Of a DNA stretch of 64,000 nt, positions 1 to 9,290 are shown piece after piece. Below the pieces are notes generated by a model. That model was not told the origin of the DNA. It did no database searches and saw only the letters and a list, made by a program, of their open reading frames with translations. The stretch lies in assembly GCF_019457885.1 (NCBI RefSeq), contig NZ_JAHZST010000014.1, forward strand, positions 90,884 through 154,883, written 5' to 3'. The position numbers and the translations under genes were made by a program. This stretch comes from Shewanella nanhaiensis (GTDB lineage Bacteria > Pseudomonadota > Gammaproteobacteria > Enterobacterales > Shewanellaceae). Within the stretch, counting starts at the first letter, position 1, and every line of letters begins with the position of its first letter.

Positions 1-2299
1 CGCTATATCCTGTCAAGATCTCAATAGCTTGGGTAACATGTTCAATGGCCCAGATATTAAATTGTCCCTTCTTGACCGCATCGACAATATCACTGCGTAA
101 CATCAGGTTCTGTACATTTGATTGCGGAATGATCACTCCTTGTGTTGAAGTGCGTCCCTTAATCATACAAACATCAAAGAAACCCTCTATCTTCTCGTTT
201 ACACCACCAATAGGCTGAGCTTCACCAAATTGATTCATTGAACCTGTAATGGCGATATCTTGCCTAATAGGCAGTTCAGAGAAAGCGGAGATAATGGCAC
301 AAAGCTCTGCCATACTGGCGCTATCGCCATCAACGCCACCATAGGACTGCTCAAAAGTGATATGGGTGGTAAGTGGGATCTTTGCTGTTTTCCCCAGAAT
401 CGATGCCAGATACGCTGAGAGGATCATCACTCCTTTTGAGTGTATGCTGCCCCCTAAATCGACCTTGCGCTCAATATCAAAGACCTTGCCTTCACCAAAT
501 GCTGTGGTTGCTGTAATGCGGTTAGGTGCACCAAATTGATGATTGGATGTACTGATCACCGAAAGGGCATTGACCTGTCCTACCACATTATCTTGGGTAC
601 TTATCAGTGTTGTTCCGTTAACAAAGCTCTGCATGACGTTATCTTTGAGGCGACAAACCCTGAGCTCATGATTATGCAGTGCCTGTTCAACATGACCGAC
701 TCGGATCATATTGGCATTTGCTGCACGGGCGCAGTAGTTAGACTCACGCAGTAAGTTTGCAATGTCAGCCGAGTGGAGAGACAACTTGTTTTGATGGTCG
801 GCTTGTCGTGAACTAAATTCGATAATCCGCTTTATGGCATTTCTGTCGCAGTGCAGCATCTTATTATCGTGAACGATACTGGAGATAAACTGCGCATATT
901 GAGCTTCAGATTTATCGGTTCTTGGCATCTCGTCTTCAAAGTCAGCAGTGACCCTAAAGAGCTCTCCGAACTCAGGATCATAGTGTTGCAGTAGCTGATA
1001 GGTCTGATAATCCCCAAATAGGATTATCTTCACGTCTAAGGGGATAGCTTCAGGATCGAGAGAGATAGTGCCTGAGAGTGTCACTTCACGCTCTAGAGAA
1101 CTAAGGCTTAGCTTACGAGAGCGCAGCGCACGTTTTAGTCCATCCCAGACATAGGGCTGCTCCAGTACCTTAGCCGCATCTATCATTAAGACACCGCCAT
1201 TGGCCTTATGCAGGCTGCCAGGACGGATCAGTGAGAAGTCAGAAAATATGGTGCCCTTAAAGGTCGCATTCTCTATATAACCAAAGATGCTGTGGTAGTT
1301 AGGCGTCTCTTCGATGACGATCGGCATCTTGCCTTCATCTTGGTTGATTAATACATTGATCTGATAGCGGCGCGGCATCTTCTTAGCTAAGGAGGCGTAG
1401 GAGAGGGCTAGTTGCTCCTCGTTATCCTCCAGAAAGAGATCTAAGTTATCTAAGATATCTGTGTGCATATCGGCAAGGTAGCTTTTGATTGGCGCTTGGT
1501 CGCTATACTTCTCTTTTAGCGCATCGGTTAAGTGGGATAACACATCTTGAGCAACAACTTCATCCTGCTTTTGCTGCTTATCTGTGTACTCCTCCTCCCA
1601 AACGGTAAACTGCCTGACGATCACTCTTAGCTTTGACTCAAGCTCAGTAATATTAGTTTCAAGCTGATCTTGCTCCTTGGGGCTGAGCGCTGCAAAACTC
1701 TCTTCGGTATAGGGCTCTTCGCCATTCATCGCCACAAGTTCATAACTGCCCTGAGGAGTGATGGTTAAACTCACATTAGATTCTTTAGCTTCAGTGGTGA
1801 GTCCCTGCAGTGCCGCTTCCTGTTTTCCAGCTAATAGACTTTTAAGTTTTTCGGCTCGTGAGTAGTACATCTCATTGTCAAAGGCTAGCGGCAATGCTTT
1901 AACCAGACGCACCATGAGCTTTTCTACATCTTTCTTTAAGCTCGTGCCCATGCCTGCGGGCACTTTTAGTACTTTGGGGGTGCGCGCTTCATCGAAGTTA
2001 TTGACATAGCACCAATCGTAAAGCGTATGCCCATGACCATTAGGCTCATGACGATTGAGATAGCGCATTACCATAGTGCGCTTTCCTAGGCCATTACGGC
2101 CAATTGCATAGATGTTGTAGCCCTTGTCTTTCATTGACATGGCAAACTCAACAGCCTGCTGGGCACGCTCTTGACCCACAATTTCATCGAGTGGCGTTAG
2201 GTGTTTTGTTGATTTACATTCAGGCGCAAGGTTATTGAGAGTGGATTGACGGTAAAGCTGGTCACTGCTAAGAGGAGAACTAATCGGGAGTTTAGACAT
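1..2299 (-). CDS. LonB-like AAA+ / S16 ATP-dependent protease (3' end cut by window edge)
   Basis: Reading leftwards from the ATG at 2297-2299, the frame stays open to the window edge, giving about 766 visible codons. A Walker A motif GRNGLGKRT sits near residue 67. A Walker B-like GGVLMIDAAKV lies near residue 370. The C-terminal S16 protease domain has GGVDGDSAS with catalytic Ser660 and QPIGGVNEKIEG with Lys703, the same 43-residue Ser-Lys spacing as classical Lon. The missing N-terminal substrate-binding domain and the early AAA domain match the YcbZ/LonB-like group of cytosolic proteases. Expected role is ATP-driven degradation of damaged or regulatory proteins. The stop codon lies outside the window. 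Confidence 0.93.
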   Translation of the reverse strand, partial: MSKLPISSPLSSDQLYRQSTLNNLAPECKSTKHLTPLDEIVGQERAQQAVEFAMSMKDKGYNIYAIGRNGLGKRTMVMRYLNRHEPNGHGHTLYDWCYVNNFDEARTPKVLKVPAGMGTSLKKDVEKLMVRLVKALPLAFDNEMYYSRAEKLKSLLAGKQEAALQGLTTEAKESNVSLTITPQGSYELVAMNGEEPYTEESFAALSPKEQDQLETNITELESKLRVIVRQFTVWEEEYTDKQQKQDEVVAQDVLSHLTDALKEKYSDQAPIKSYLADMHTDILDNLDLFLEDNEEQLALSYASLAKKMPRRYQINVLINQDEGKMPIVIEETPNYHSIFGYIENATFKGTIFSDFSLIRPGSLHKANGGVLMIDAAKVLEQPYVWDGLKRALRSRKLSLSSLEREVTLSGTISLDPEAIPLDVKIILFGDYQTYQLLQHYDPEFGELFRVTADFEDEMPRTDKSEAQYAQFISSIVHDNKMLHCDRNAIKRIIEFSSRQADHQNKLSLHSADIANLLRESNYCARAANANMIRVGHVEQALHNHELRVCRLKDNVMQSFVNGTTLISTQDNVVGQVNALSVISTSNHQFGAPNRITATTAFGEGKVFDIERKVDLGGSIHSKGVMILSAYLASILGKTAKIPLTTHITFEQSYGGVDGDSASMAELCAIISAFSELPIRQDIAITGSMNQFGEAQPIGGVNEKIEGFFDVCMIKGRTSTQGVIIPQSNVQNLMLRSDIVDAVKKGQFNIWAIEHVTQAIEILTGYS

Positions 2300-2644
2300 A
2301 GGGAGAACCTCGTATATGACTCTTGATGTTTTCAGTGTAGGCATGAAGATTTTAAATTTCAGTAGTTTATTTCAATTGTTAACCAATTTATTCACATTTG
2401 GAGTGTGATTGCCTACTTTATAAACAGTAGATGAGATAAAAGTAAAAATATAGAGGATATTGAGGTAAGTTTTAATTGTCTAGAAAGCTGGATTTTTACA
2501 GAAACGGTGAGACATTATCTTTTCAGTGACCTTTTATGTCGTGATATTGGCAAAAAATCATCATCAAAAGGTAAAGAAAGCAATCTTTTACTAGAAAACT
2601 GCATCATAATAATAGTGTCATCGCATTTTTGAGAATATAGCTAA
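2300..2644. other. Intergenic region between divergent lon-like and diguanylate cyclase genes
   Basis: About 345 AT-rich bases separate two divergently transcribed genes and should hold both promoters. I see no convincing operator, small ORF or terminator hairpin. Confidence 0.6.
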
Positions 2645-3565
2645 ATGAATATGGATAATTCGCTACTAAATTCTGAACTGATCACTTTTATCTCATCTAA
2701 CAGCCCCTTGCTACAAGTTTTGGTCGATACTATGCCAGTTCCCATCTTCTATAAAGATAGAAAAGGCTGTTATCTTGGTTGTAATCGAGCTTTTGAAGAG
2801 TTTATCGAACTTCCCCGTGATGAACTTATTGGCCGTAATGTATATCAACTGTATGACAAGGAGCTTGCTGATGTGTATGCCGCGGCTGATAGGGAGTTGA
2901 TGGAGAAACCTGGTAAGCAAGTTTATGAGAAACAGATCCGCACCTTAAAAGGGCTTACACGTTTTGTTAAGTTTCATAAAACCAGTTTTGTTGACAGTCA
3001 GCAAAATGTTGCGGGGATTATCGGGATTATTTTTGATATTACAGAGCAGAAAAGACTTGAGATGCAACTAGTAAGGCATGCTACCTATGATGACCTAACT
3101 GGTTTATTGAATCGTCGGGAGGGACTTAATCGGGTTAGCGAGCGTTATGAGCTAGCAAAACGAACTGCAGAGCCGTTCTCACTGCTCATGATGGATGTGG
3201 ACCATTTTAAGCGTGTTAACGATCAACATGGCCACCTAGTTGGCGATAAAGCACTTAAGTTTATTGCTGAGTTGCTTAGAGGCGTCATTCGACAAGAGGA
3301 TATATTGATCCGCTATGGTGGTGAGGAGTTTATGCTTTTGCTGATTAACGTGGATGAAGCGCTCGCACTTGAGTTGGCGGAGAGTTGCAGATTTGAACTT
3401 GCGAGACGAACGATGAAAGTGGGTAAACACCAAGAGATAAGCTTTACCTTAAGTATCGGGCTCTCTTCATATAGGGAGCAAGTACTGACCGAGCTTATCC
3501 ATGAAGCCGATACTGCACTTTATGAGGCTAAAAACCGCAATAGGAATAATGTCTGTATCTATTAA
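2645..3565 (+). CDS. PAS-GGDEF diguanylate cyclase
   Basis: A 306-aa protein with an N-terminal PAS sensor (about residues 20-130, IFYKDRKGCYLGCNRAF through GIIFDITEQKR) and a C-terminal GGDEF domain (about 145-305). The active-site motif is RYGGEEF (GGEEF 225-229). A complete product-inhibition site, RQED at 216-219, stands five residues before it. The enzyme should make cyclic di-GMP from two GTP and be inhibited by its own product. There is no signal peptide or membrane segment, so it is a soluble sensor. It is monocistronic and divergent from the lon-like gene. The ligand of the PAS domain cannot be read from sequence. Confidence 0.93.
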   Translation: MNMDNSLLNSELITFISSNSPLLQVLVDTMPVPIFYKDRKGCYLGCNRAFEEFIELPRDELIGRNVYQLYDKELADVYAAADRELMEKPGKQVYEKQIRTLKGLTRFVKFHKTSFVDSQQNVAGIIGIIFDITEQKRLEMQLVRHATYDDLTGLLNRREGLNRVSERYELAKRTAEPFSLLMMDVDHFKRVNDQHGHLVGDKALKFIAELLRGVIRQEDILIRYGGEEFMLLLINVDEALALELAESCRFELARRTMKVGKHQEISFTLSIGLSSYREQVLTELIHEADTALYEAKNRNRNNVCIY

Positions 3566-3653
3566 CGTGTATTGAGTCATGGGAGTCGGAGTGAGTCTAA
3601 CAATGACTCAACATTCGTCTTAAAGAGAGAGGCTTTTACTGCTTAACCTGCAG

Positions 3654-4124
3654 TTACATTCTAGAGAGTAAGCGACTGTCCATGGAGAACTCCAGTTCAA
3701 CCATCTTATCTAATAGCTGCTGGAAGTGCGGGTGATTGATATTTAGCAGGTAGTTACTCTCCCTCGCTACGATACTAGAGGGGACACAGAGCGCGAGGCT
3801 GCTTTGGCTACAGAGCCACTCATCTCCTAGTTCTGCGGTTTCAGATGGAGCTGGGTCTTCCTGCCAATTCTTAGGTAGAGCCTGAGTTTCGAGTAAGAGG
3901 ATATCCTCCTCTTTTAGGGTGACAGAAAACAGAGCATATTGATTTATCTGTTGGGCATTTTCCAGATGAACTAACACTTCCAGAATTGCCAGAGATTCAG
4001 AGCCTGCAAGATAGACACAGGATTGACCACGACTGTTCCAGCGTCCGCCGTAAAGCCTAGCCCCTTCACCGTCAAAGGCATTGCTTGCCCACTTCTTTTT
4101 AACGATCCGATAGCCTGTGATCAC
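3654..4124 (-). CDS. RES-domain toxin
   Basis: A 156-aa RES protein, the toxin half of a RES/Xre module. The conserved Arg, Glu and Ser of the family are visible in GGRWNSRG, LAILEVLVH and VPSSIVARESNYLLN. Characterised RES toxins deplete NAD+ and arrest growth. The start codon overlaps the stop of the upstream antitoxin gene by four bases (ATGA), so the two are translationally coupled. Its length fits the family. Confidence 0.9.
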   Translation of the reverse strand: MITGYRIVKKKWASNAFDGEGARLYGGRWNSRGQSCVYLAGSESLAILEVLVHLENAQQINQYALFSVTLKEEDILLLETQALPKNWQEDPAPSETAELGDEWLCSQSSLALCVPSSIVARESNYLLNINHPHFQQLLDKMVELEFSMDSRLLSRM

Positions 4125-4573
4125 GCAAATACACCGTGTTCTAATCGGCCTATTAGGTTTAATACCGCTTCAGTTTCCGCTGAGGTCGACAACATCTCAA
4201 TAGGGCGTTTGTCACCGAGACCACGTACCGGGCTTTTAAGCCAGTTGGAGGCATCATGATTATTGCCTTCAAATAGATCTAAAGCGGATTTATAAACTTC
4301 AGCAAATCGGTATAGACGATCGCTTTCATCTTTATTGAATCTCCCTGCTTTAGCTCGGCGCTGCAGTGTTGCGCTGGCAATAACAGTGGCATTGGCTAGT
4401 TCAGACTTTTCCAATCCAGATACCTTAGCCAACTTAGCGTAAACTTCAAAAGGGAGCCCATTGTGCAAAGCTGTATATAAACTAGCCCCGCGAGCTGGAA
4501 CCCCGACTAATTGCCAGAAACTCACCACCTTGTTTGCTGAACTTGTAGGGGTAAACACATTCATCGTTGTCAT
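4121..4573 (-). CDS. Xre/MbcA/ParS-type antitoxin of the RES toxin
   Basis: The partner antitoxin of the RES gene. It has an N-terminal helical region and a C-terminal DUF2384/MbcA-ParS domain ending in NLIGRLEHGVFA. I choose the ATG at 4573 (150 aa, MTTMNVFTP) because GAGGG stands eight bases upstream. The frame can be extended to an ATG at 4654, but that codon has no ribosome binding site and lies inside the promoter-proximal operator repeat. The protein should bind the toxin and repress its own promoter. Confidence 0.85.
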   Translation of the reverse strand: MTTMNVFTPTSSANKVVSFWQLVGVPARGASLYTALHNGLPFEVYAKLAKVSGLEKSELANATVIASATLQRRAKAGRFNKDESDRLYRFAEVYKSALDLFEGNNHDASNWLKSPVRGLGDKRPIEMLSTSAETEAVLNLIGRLEHGVFA

Positions 4574-4648
4574 TGCTATAGCCCTCACAGATAGTGCCTT
4601 TATTTGCATAAAAGCAGATTTATCCAGATCATTAACGTTTAACGAAAA

Positions 4649-4683
4649 TATCATTTGATAGGTTTAGTGTATATCATTTGATA
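4649..4683 (-). promoter_or_regulatory. Twin operator-like repeats for the RES/Xre module
   Basis: The 12-mer TATCATTTGATA occurs twice, at 4649-4660 and 4672-4683, 23 bases apart (about two helical turns). Each copy is an inverted repeat (TATCA-TT-TGATA), as expected for a dimeric HTH antitoxin. Both lie just downstream of the predicted promoter, suggesting autorepression. Confidence 0.65.
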
Positions 4684-4688
4684 AAAAA

Positions 4689-4717
4689 GTGATACTTAAT
4701 AAGCAGAACATTGTCAA
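4689..4717 (-). promoter_or_regulatory. Sigma70-type promoter of the RES/Xre module
   Basis: On the minus strand a perfect TTGACA (4712-4717) is followed after 17 bases by TATCAC (4689-4694). The predicted transcript starts right before the operator repeats. Confidence 0.55.
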
Positions 4718-4749
4718 TTAAGTGGGAAGGGCATTGGCTGATAGCAAAG

Positions 4750-4775
4750 GGGCTCACCCAATTGAGAGTGAGCCC
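4750..4775 (-). terminator. Hairpin downstream of the 4808-6043 gene
   Basis: GGGCTCAC (4750-4757) pairs with GTGAGCCC (4768-4775). The T-run on the minus-strand side is short, so termination may be weak. Confidence 0.45.
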
Positions 4776-4807
4776 TTAGATAAACGAAACTATTAAACTA
4801 TTAAACA

Positions 4808-6043
4808 TTATCTAGGTTGAATCGTTAGTGGTGCTAAATGGGCGTTGGCATTTCCGCCTGCACCTGAGTGATTAGTATAGGTTTCTCCCTCTTGTAGCGT
4901 GTAGTACACATCCACATAGTCATCATCATTGGTAAACCAAGCATCGGGCATAGCGGCCAGAATGCCATTGGTGATGGTGGCAATAATTGCAAAACCTTGC
5001 ACTTCAGGATCGGGAATGGCTTTTAAGATCTGCTCTGCAGCAAGTAGAAGCGCCGAGGCTAGCTCCTTGTAGTTTGTACCGTCATCATGCTCCATTAACA
5101 CGAGATCGGCCGCAGCCCAGCGGTAGCGCTCCCAATGTATCATGATCTGATTAGGGTAGTACTGCGTGTCCGAGTAATCCAGGTAGGGCATCTCAATGAT
5201 ATCAAGCACAGGTTCATCACGGCTAGGATTAACGCCGGTAACAATCGCGTATATTTCAGCCTTACCTGAGATCCAAGGCTCCTGATCGTCCTGAAGGCTT
5301 ATTCGCTTGAGGACTGTGGTTGAGATCGCTTGATCCTCTGAGCTGGTGGACAATGATTTGGATTGGCGATGCTTAGACTTTAATGGTTCAGCTGTGCTTG
5401 ATTCTGTGCCTGCGGCAAACGTCTTGCGCATAACAGCTAAGCCTTCACGGATCACCGATTGCTTATCGAGGGCAATCACCACAACGGGCCTTTGGGGTAG
5501 TTGGTAAACATCGAGAAGATGAAGGTTGCCATCGAGATCATAGGCTTCAATATTTACCCACTGTTTATCATCTCCATCGGGTTCGAATGCAAACAGTGGG
5601 GATTCTCCCTGTTGCCAAGCCTCTAACATACTGAGATCAGCAAGACGAAACTGCACAAGACTGTTTTCGGTGTCGCTGGTGCGATAATCAGAGCTAGACT
5701 TATTCTTTTTGGTATTGATTGAAAGACCTTTAGCGGCGCGGATCTTAACCTCTGCCTGCTGTAACGTGTGAGCGTCAACCTTACTCTGCGCAAATACTTG
5801 CTCTGCATCCATGGTTAACGAATATTGGTTAATGTTTGACTGAAGTACAGGCGCTATTTGTGTGTATTGACGGCTGAGTTCAATGGCTATTTCGCGTTTT
5901 GCCTCTGCTACGCTATGGCCTTGGCTTATCTGTTGGAGCTCAGATGAGTTACTTAGGTTGAGCGGCTGAGCACTGACAGAGGGAGATGTGGCAGTGAATA
6001 AGGGCACCGTTAACATTAGCAAGCTTAAAGAAAGGTTTTTCAT
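4808..6043 (-). CDS. Secreted protein of unknown function (DUF3103-like)
   Basis: A 411-aa protein with a clear Sec signal peptide (MKNLSLSLLMLTVPLFTA, cleavage near SVSA-QP). The mature part starts with a helical region, then a Ser/Thr/Lys-rich linker near residues 215-240, and a C-terminal domain rich in Tyr, Asp and Trp (YYPNQIMIHWERYRWAAADLVLMEHDDG). It resembles the exported DUF3103 family of Vibrio and Shewanella. That assignment is from memory, and no catalytic motif is apparent. A monocistronic gene with its own hairpin downstream. The acidic DDDYVDVYY segment near the C-terminus might bind metal, but that is a guess. Confidence 0.7.
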   Translation of the reverse strand: MKNLSLSLLMLTVPLFTATSPSVSAQPLNLSNSSELQQISQGHSVAEAKREIAIELSRQYTQIAPVLQSNINQYSLTMDAEQVFAQSKVDAHTLQQAEVKIRAAKGLSINTKKNKSSSDYRTSDTENSLVQFRLADLSMLEAWQQGESPLFAFEPDGDDKQWVNIEAYDLDGNLHLLDVYQLPQRPVVVIALDKQSVIREGLAVMRKTFAAGTESSTAEPLKSKHRQSKSLSTSSEDQAISTTVLKRISLQDDQEPWISGKAEIYAIVTGVNPSRDEPVLDIIEMPYLDYSDTQYYPNQIMIHWERYRWAAADLVLMEHDDGTNYKELASALLLAAEQILKAIPDPEVQGFAIIATITNGILAAMPDAWFTNDDDYVDVYYTLQEGETYTNHSGAGGNANAHLAPLTIQPR

Positions 6044-6544
6044 ATCATTTCCTTATAAAAGTCTCTTATGGACAATATTGAACTGTTTTATGTTTGCTTT
6101 TGTCTGGTCCGACTTCATAAGAGCACACTTACAAAAGCATGTAAATGATATTTATTATCAATAAGTGGATGGATATGCTGTTGATAGTGTTTTAAAGGAG
6201 GGGAAAAGGAGTAAATCACTAAAGTAGGCAAAGCGAAGCAGGTAAAAGCGGGCTTGCTCTAATAGGGATACTTAGTTAACCTACTTATATTCATACTGCT
6301 TAAATTAAGGTTTTCCATGACTCAATGCATCACTTGTATTAGAGCCAATCGCTGCCCCCCGCGCAGTTAACTCTGATAGGTGAACTAACGCTACTTTTAA
6401 TGAAGCTAGGTTAGTTACACAGCACAAGTTTATTCCTATGACGAAACGTCAGTTATCCTCTAACTGATGAGTGATAGGTGTTGCATAAGTTATTTTGAAG
6501 ATGTTGATACCGAGAGGTATTAACTAGCTTCTCATGGAACTGTT
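6044..6544. other. Intergenic region between divergent genes
   Basis: About 500 bases between the divergent secreted-protein and lysE-like genes. I see no RNA gene, long repeat or plausible ORF of useful length. A short C-rich stretch occurs near 6354. Confidence 0.5.
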
Positions 6545-7192
6545 ATGAATATAGATACCATTATATTGTTCGCGGGGATCGTTTTCCTCATTGCCATCAT
6601 TCCTGGGCCTAACGCCTTACTCGTGCTCTTTACCGCATTGACTAAAAGCCGTATGCAGGCATTTAGTAATATCGCGGGTGTCAGCATTGGTTTTATTGTC
6701 CATGCTTTTATCTCTGCACAGGGATTGAGCTTGTTATTGAGTCAGTCTACTTTCGCTTTTACCTTGTTTAAATGGCTTGGAGTCGGTTATCTGCTTTGGC
6801 TGGGGATAACAAATATACGTGCGGGCCTTAAAACAAAAATGCTCACCCTTCCAGCTATGCAAACTGAGGTTGCGGATAAGCCTCAAGCAAGGGAAGGGCT
6901 TATGGGGAATTTTATTAAGGGTTTTTTAACCAATATGCTTAACCCTAAAATCGTACTTTTCTATCTGTCGATATTCCCGCAATTTGTTTCACCTCAAACC
7001 GTCTTGGCTGACAGTATGTTATTAGGATTAACCCAAGCGATTGTGGTTTCTGCTTGGTTTCTAGTGGTTATTTTGCTGGCTGAGCAGTTTAAGGTGTTCC
7101 TCACCAATGCAAAAACAGCCAAGTGGATGAACTATGCCGCTGGCAGTCTTTTCCTAGGTTTTGGGGCTAAACTCGCTACTGCTAAACTCTAG
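6545..7192 (+). CDS. LysE/RhtB-family amino-acid exporter
   Basis: A 215-aa inner-membrane protein with about six hydrophobic segments. The LysE/RhtB signature IPGPNALLVLFTAL sits near residue 20, the first loop has GVSIGFIVHAF, and FIKGFLTNMLNPKIVLFYLSIFPQFV lies in the fourth segment region. Members export amino acids or homoserine lactones, and the substrate cannot be predicted here. It is monocistronic and followed by an intrinsic terminator. Confidence 0.92.
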   Translation: MNIDTIILFAGIVFLIAIIPGPNALLVLFTALTKSRMQAFSNIAGVSIGFIVHAFISAQGLSLLLSQSTFAFTLFKWLGVGYLLWLGITNIRAGLKTKMLTLPAMQTEVADKPQAREGLMGNFIKGFLTNMLNPKIVLFYLSIFPQFVSPQTVLADSMLLGLTQAIVVSAWFLVVILLAEQFKVFLTNAKTAKWMNYAAGSLFLGFGAKLATAKL

Positions 7193-7209
7193 ATTGAAGT
7201 GAAAGTTAA

Positions 7210-7235
7210 GGGAGCCACCTCTAAGGCTCCCTTTT
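7210..7235 (+). terminator. Intrinsic terminator of the lysE-like gene
   Basis: GGGAGCC (7210-7216) and GGCTCCC (7225-7231) form a 7-bp stem followed by TTTT, 18 bases after the stop codon. Confidence 0.85.
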
Positions 7236-7388
7236 ATTATGAATTTGTTTACTGCTGGTGGTTTCTCACTGCTCCCGTTTAACATGCTTTCGATATTTGT
7301 CTTAGTAGGTAAGGGCTCAATTGAGTTTGTATGTTAGTCGTAAAATAACTAAAATATTCGCTATTAATTTTTGACAAGATGTAACCGA

Positions 7389-8039
7389 ATGACCACCGAG
7401 CTATCTACCCAGGAGTTTGTGACTCCTGAGACTTCATCCCTAGATCTTTATTTTATTTATGATTCCCACTGCCCTTGGAGTTACGCAACTACGCCTTTGG
7501 TCAATGCGCTCAGTGAAGCGTTTCCAGATATGAAGATTCACTTGCTGCATTGCGCCCACTTTAATGGCAGTGATGCTGCGGGTCAGGAACAGGTTGATTC
7601 AGTATTAAAGCTAAGTGGTGTTAAGTTTGGCAGGGAGCATATTCGTTATGTTAATAGTCCTAAAAATGCGGTTAAAACGGCAAACTTGATGGCTTGGATG
7701 CAAAATAAGCAACCTAAAAAACTTCTACCTGTACTGAATGCGCTACAAAAGGCTCATTTTGTAGAGGGCAACCCGTTAGATTCTAAGCATGACTTTAACG
7801 ATATTGTTGAGCTGTTTAAGTTGTCGCCATCGAATAAGGTATTTAAGGATGAACTGAGTAGCGATGCTGAATTTGTGCTTGCCGATATTGCAGAGATTCA
7901 GGCAATGATCGAAACCAACGCGTTCCCGGTATTGCTGATGATAGCCGATGAGCAGGGGATCTTTATCGATCACTCGCAACATCTAGGCGCGCCCTTAGGT
8001 GTGGTTGAAGCGGTTAAAAAAGAGCTGTCTGCACTTTAA
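7389..8039 (+). CDS. DsbA-family (thioredoxin-fold) protein, cytoplasmic
   Basis: A protein of about 216 aa with the FIYDSHCPWSYATTPLVNAL motif at the start of a thioredoxin-like fold, a long helical insertion, and the cis-Pro region NAFPVLLMIADEQGIFIDHS. The active site is CPWS, so there is only one cysteine and classical disulfide exchange is unlikely. Related proteins are GST-kappa/FrnE-like oxidoreductases or isomerases. There is no signal peptide. The ATG at 7389 is preferred, and an in-frame TTG at 7371 would add six residues. Neither start has a strong ribosome binding site. Confidence 0.8.
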   Translation: MTTELSTQEFVTPETSSLDLYFIYDSHCPWSYATTPLVNALSEAFPDMKIHLLHCAHFNGSDAAGQEQVDSVLKLSGVKFGREHIRYVNSPKNAVKTANLMAWMQNKQPKKLLPVLNALQKAHFVEGNPLDSKHDFNDIVELFKLSPSNKVFKDELSSDAEFVLADIAEIQAMIETNAFPVLLMIADEQGIFIDHSQHLGAPLGVVEAVKKELSAL

Positions 8040-8073
8040 ACTAACTTGTCAGTATTTAGTGTAAAGTCACTTC

Positions 8074-8102
8074 AAAGCCAGAGTTCAAAACTCTGGCTTT
8101 TT
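8074..8102 (+). terminator. Intrinsic terminator of the DsbA-like gene
   Basis: A perfect 12-bp stem (8074-8085 with 8089-8100), a 3-base loop and a T-run. Confidence 0.88.
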
Positions 8103-8360
8103 GTTATTCATAACGTCTTGATGTTGCTCATGAGAGTCCATTCTAGATGAATATTACTGCCCTAAGTCTGGCGCGCAACCTAAGCCCGATTTTACCTGTC
8201 TTGATCGTGACACTTGATTAGTATAATAATTAACCAGCTCAGAGGCTGTCTTACAAAGTAATATCAGTAGTTGGAATCTTTGCCGATTAAATTTGTTTAC
8301 ATGCCTATGAGTAGCTCGATGAATAATCAGGATCTTTTGTCACATAAAAGGAAGTTTATG

Positions 8361-9245
8361 ATGAATTTAAGAATCAAGAGCAGTGGAGAGGAGGTGAAAA
8401 GCCTTCAGGAGTTACTCACAGTACTCCATTTAAACCCTGGACCAATTGATGGTGAATTTGGAGATAAAACGGAGGATGCCGTTTTACAATTTCAGGAGCA
8501 ACAGGGCCTATATGCCGATGGTGTTGTTGGCTCTATCACTTGGAATGCGTTAAAAAAAGCGGCTGTGGTGCAGCTAGATGAGCAAAACCAACCCGCAGTA
8601 GAATCAGATAATAGGCTAATGAACTGGCAACGGGTTGCTGCAGATCCTTATAAAGATGGTTACAACCGCTTTTATCTGCGTGAAGATGCAGCAAAGGCTT
8701 ACCTTCGTGTCTATGAGAAAGTAAAACAAGCGGGGGGCTTGTTGACCAGTTCTGGTGCTCGCCGCGCGCTTAATGCCGAAGTTAATCCATCACGCAGTGC
8801 GACTTCTTTTCATTACACTGGCAGAGCGTTAGATCTGTTTGTCGGCAGCGGAATGGAAAAAACAAAGACCGATCCCTTTATTATCTCCTCTGATGGCGAC
8901 AGGCTATGGCGTGTGTATGCTCGAGCCGAGGGGGGAGAGCAGATGGATATAGAAGCGATCACTTATGGCTCTAGACAGAGAGGAAAGTTAGTCACAGGCC
9001 GGTTTGTCGATCTGACATCCCTGTTTAAAGAGGAGGGGTTTGAGCGGATCCGTGCTCGGCGCTCCTTTTTTAAAGGGGGAATCTGGTTAGGCGCTGAGTG
9101 GTGGCATTTTCAATATGAGAAGGGGTTGGAAAAAGGGAAGTCGACGTTTGGCAATGAGCTTTTGAAAGTCTACCGTGAACAGACCCTAAGTTTGACACCT
9201 GTATGGCAATATCGACACTATATTTTTGGAGATAAGTGGAATTAA
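8361..9245 (+). CDS. Peptidoglycan-binding M15-type (VanY-like) peptidase
   Basis: A protein of about 294 aa. The N-terminal PG_binding_1 repeat spans about residues 1-70 (MNLRIKSSGEEVKSLQELL, DGEFGDKTEDAVLQFQ, DGVVGSITWNAL). It is followed by an M15 zinc peptidase domain with SFHYTGRALDLF (SxHxxGxAxD) and GAEWWHFQYE (ExxWH), which supply the zinc ligands and catalytic Glu. It should cut D-Ala-containing peptide stems. I start at 8361 (or 8358) because AAGGAAG is correctly placed; the frame extends to a TTG at 8271. No signal peptide is seen, as in endolysins. It is the first gene of a three-gene unit. Confidence 0.85.
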   Translation: MNLRIKSSGEEVKSLQELLTVLHLNPGPIDGEFGDKTEDAVLQFQEQQGLYADGVVGSITWNALKKAAVVQLDEQNQPAVESDNRLMNWQRVAADPYKDGYNRFYLREDAAKAYLRVYEKVKQAGGLLTSSGARRALNAEVNPSRSATSFHYTGRALDLFVGSGMEKTKTDPFIISSDGDRLWRVYARAEGGEQMDIEAITYGSRQRGKLVTGRFVDLTSLFKEEGFERIRARRSFFKGGIWLGAEWWHFQYEKGLEKGKSTFGNELLKVYREQTLSLTPVWQYRHYIFGDKWN

Positions 9246-9290
9246 TCCAACGTTTTACTTTATCTTATGGCAATAGCTAAGGAGTTGGAT

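Noticed and set aside
357..1017. Short open frames on both strands within the first kilobase
   Set aside because: They lie inside the minus-strand Lon-like protease, whose motifs are intact through this stretch.
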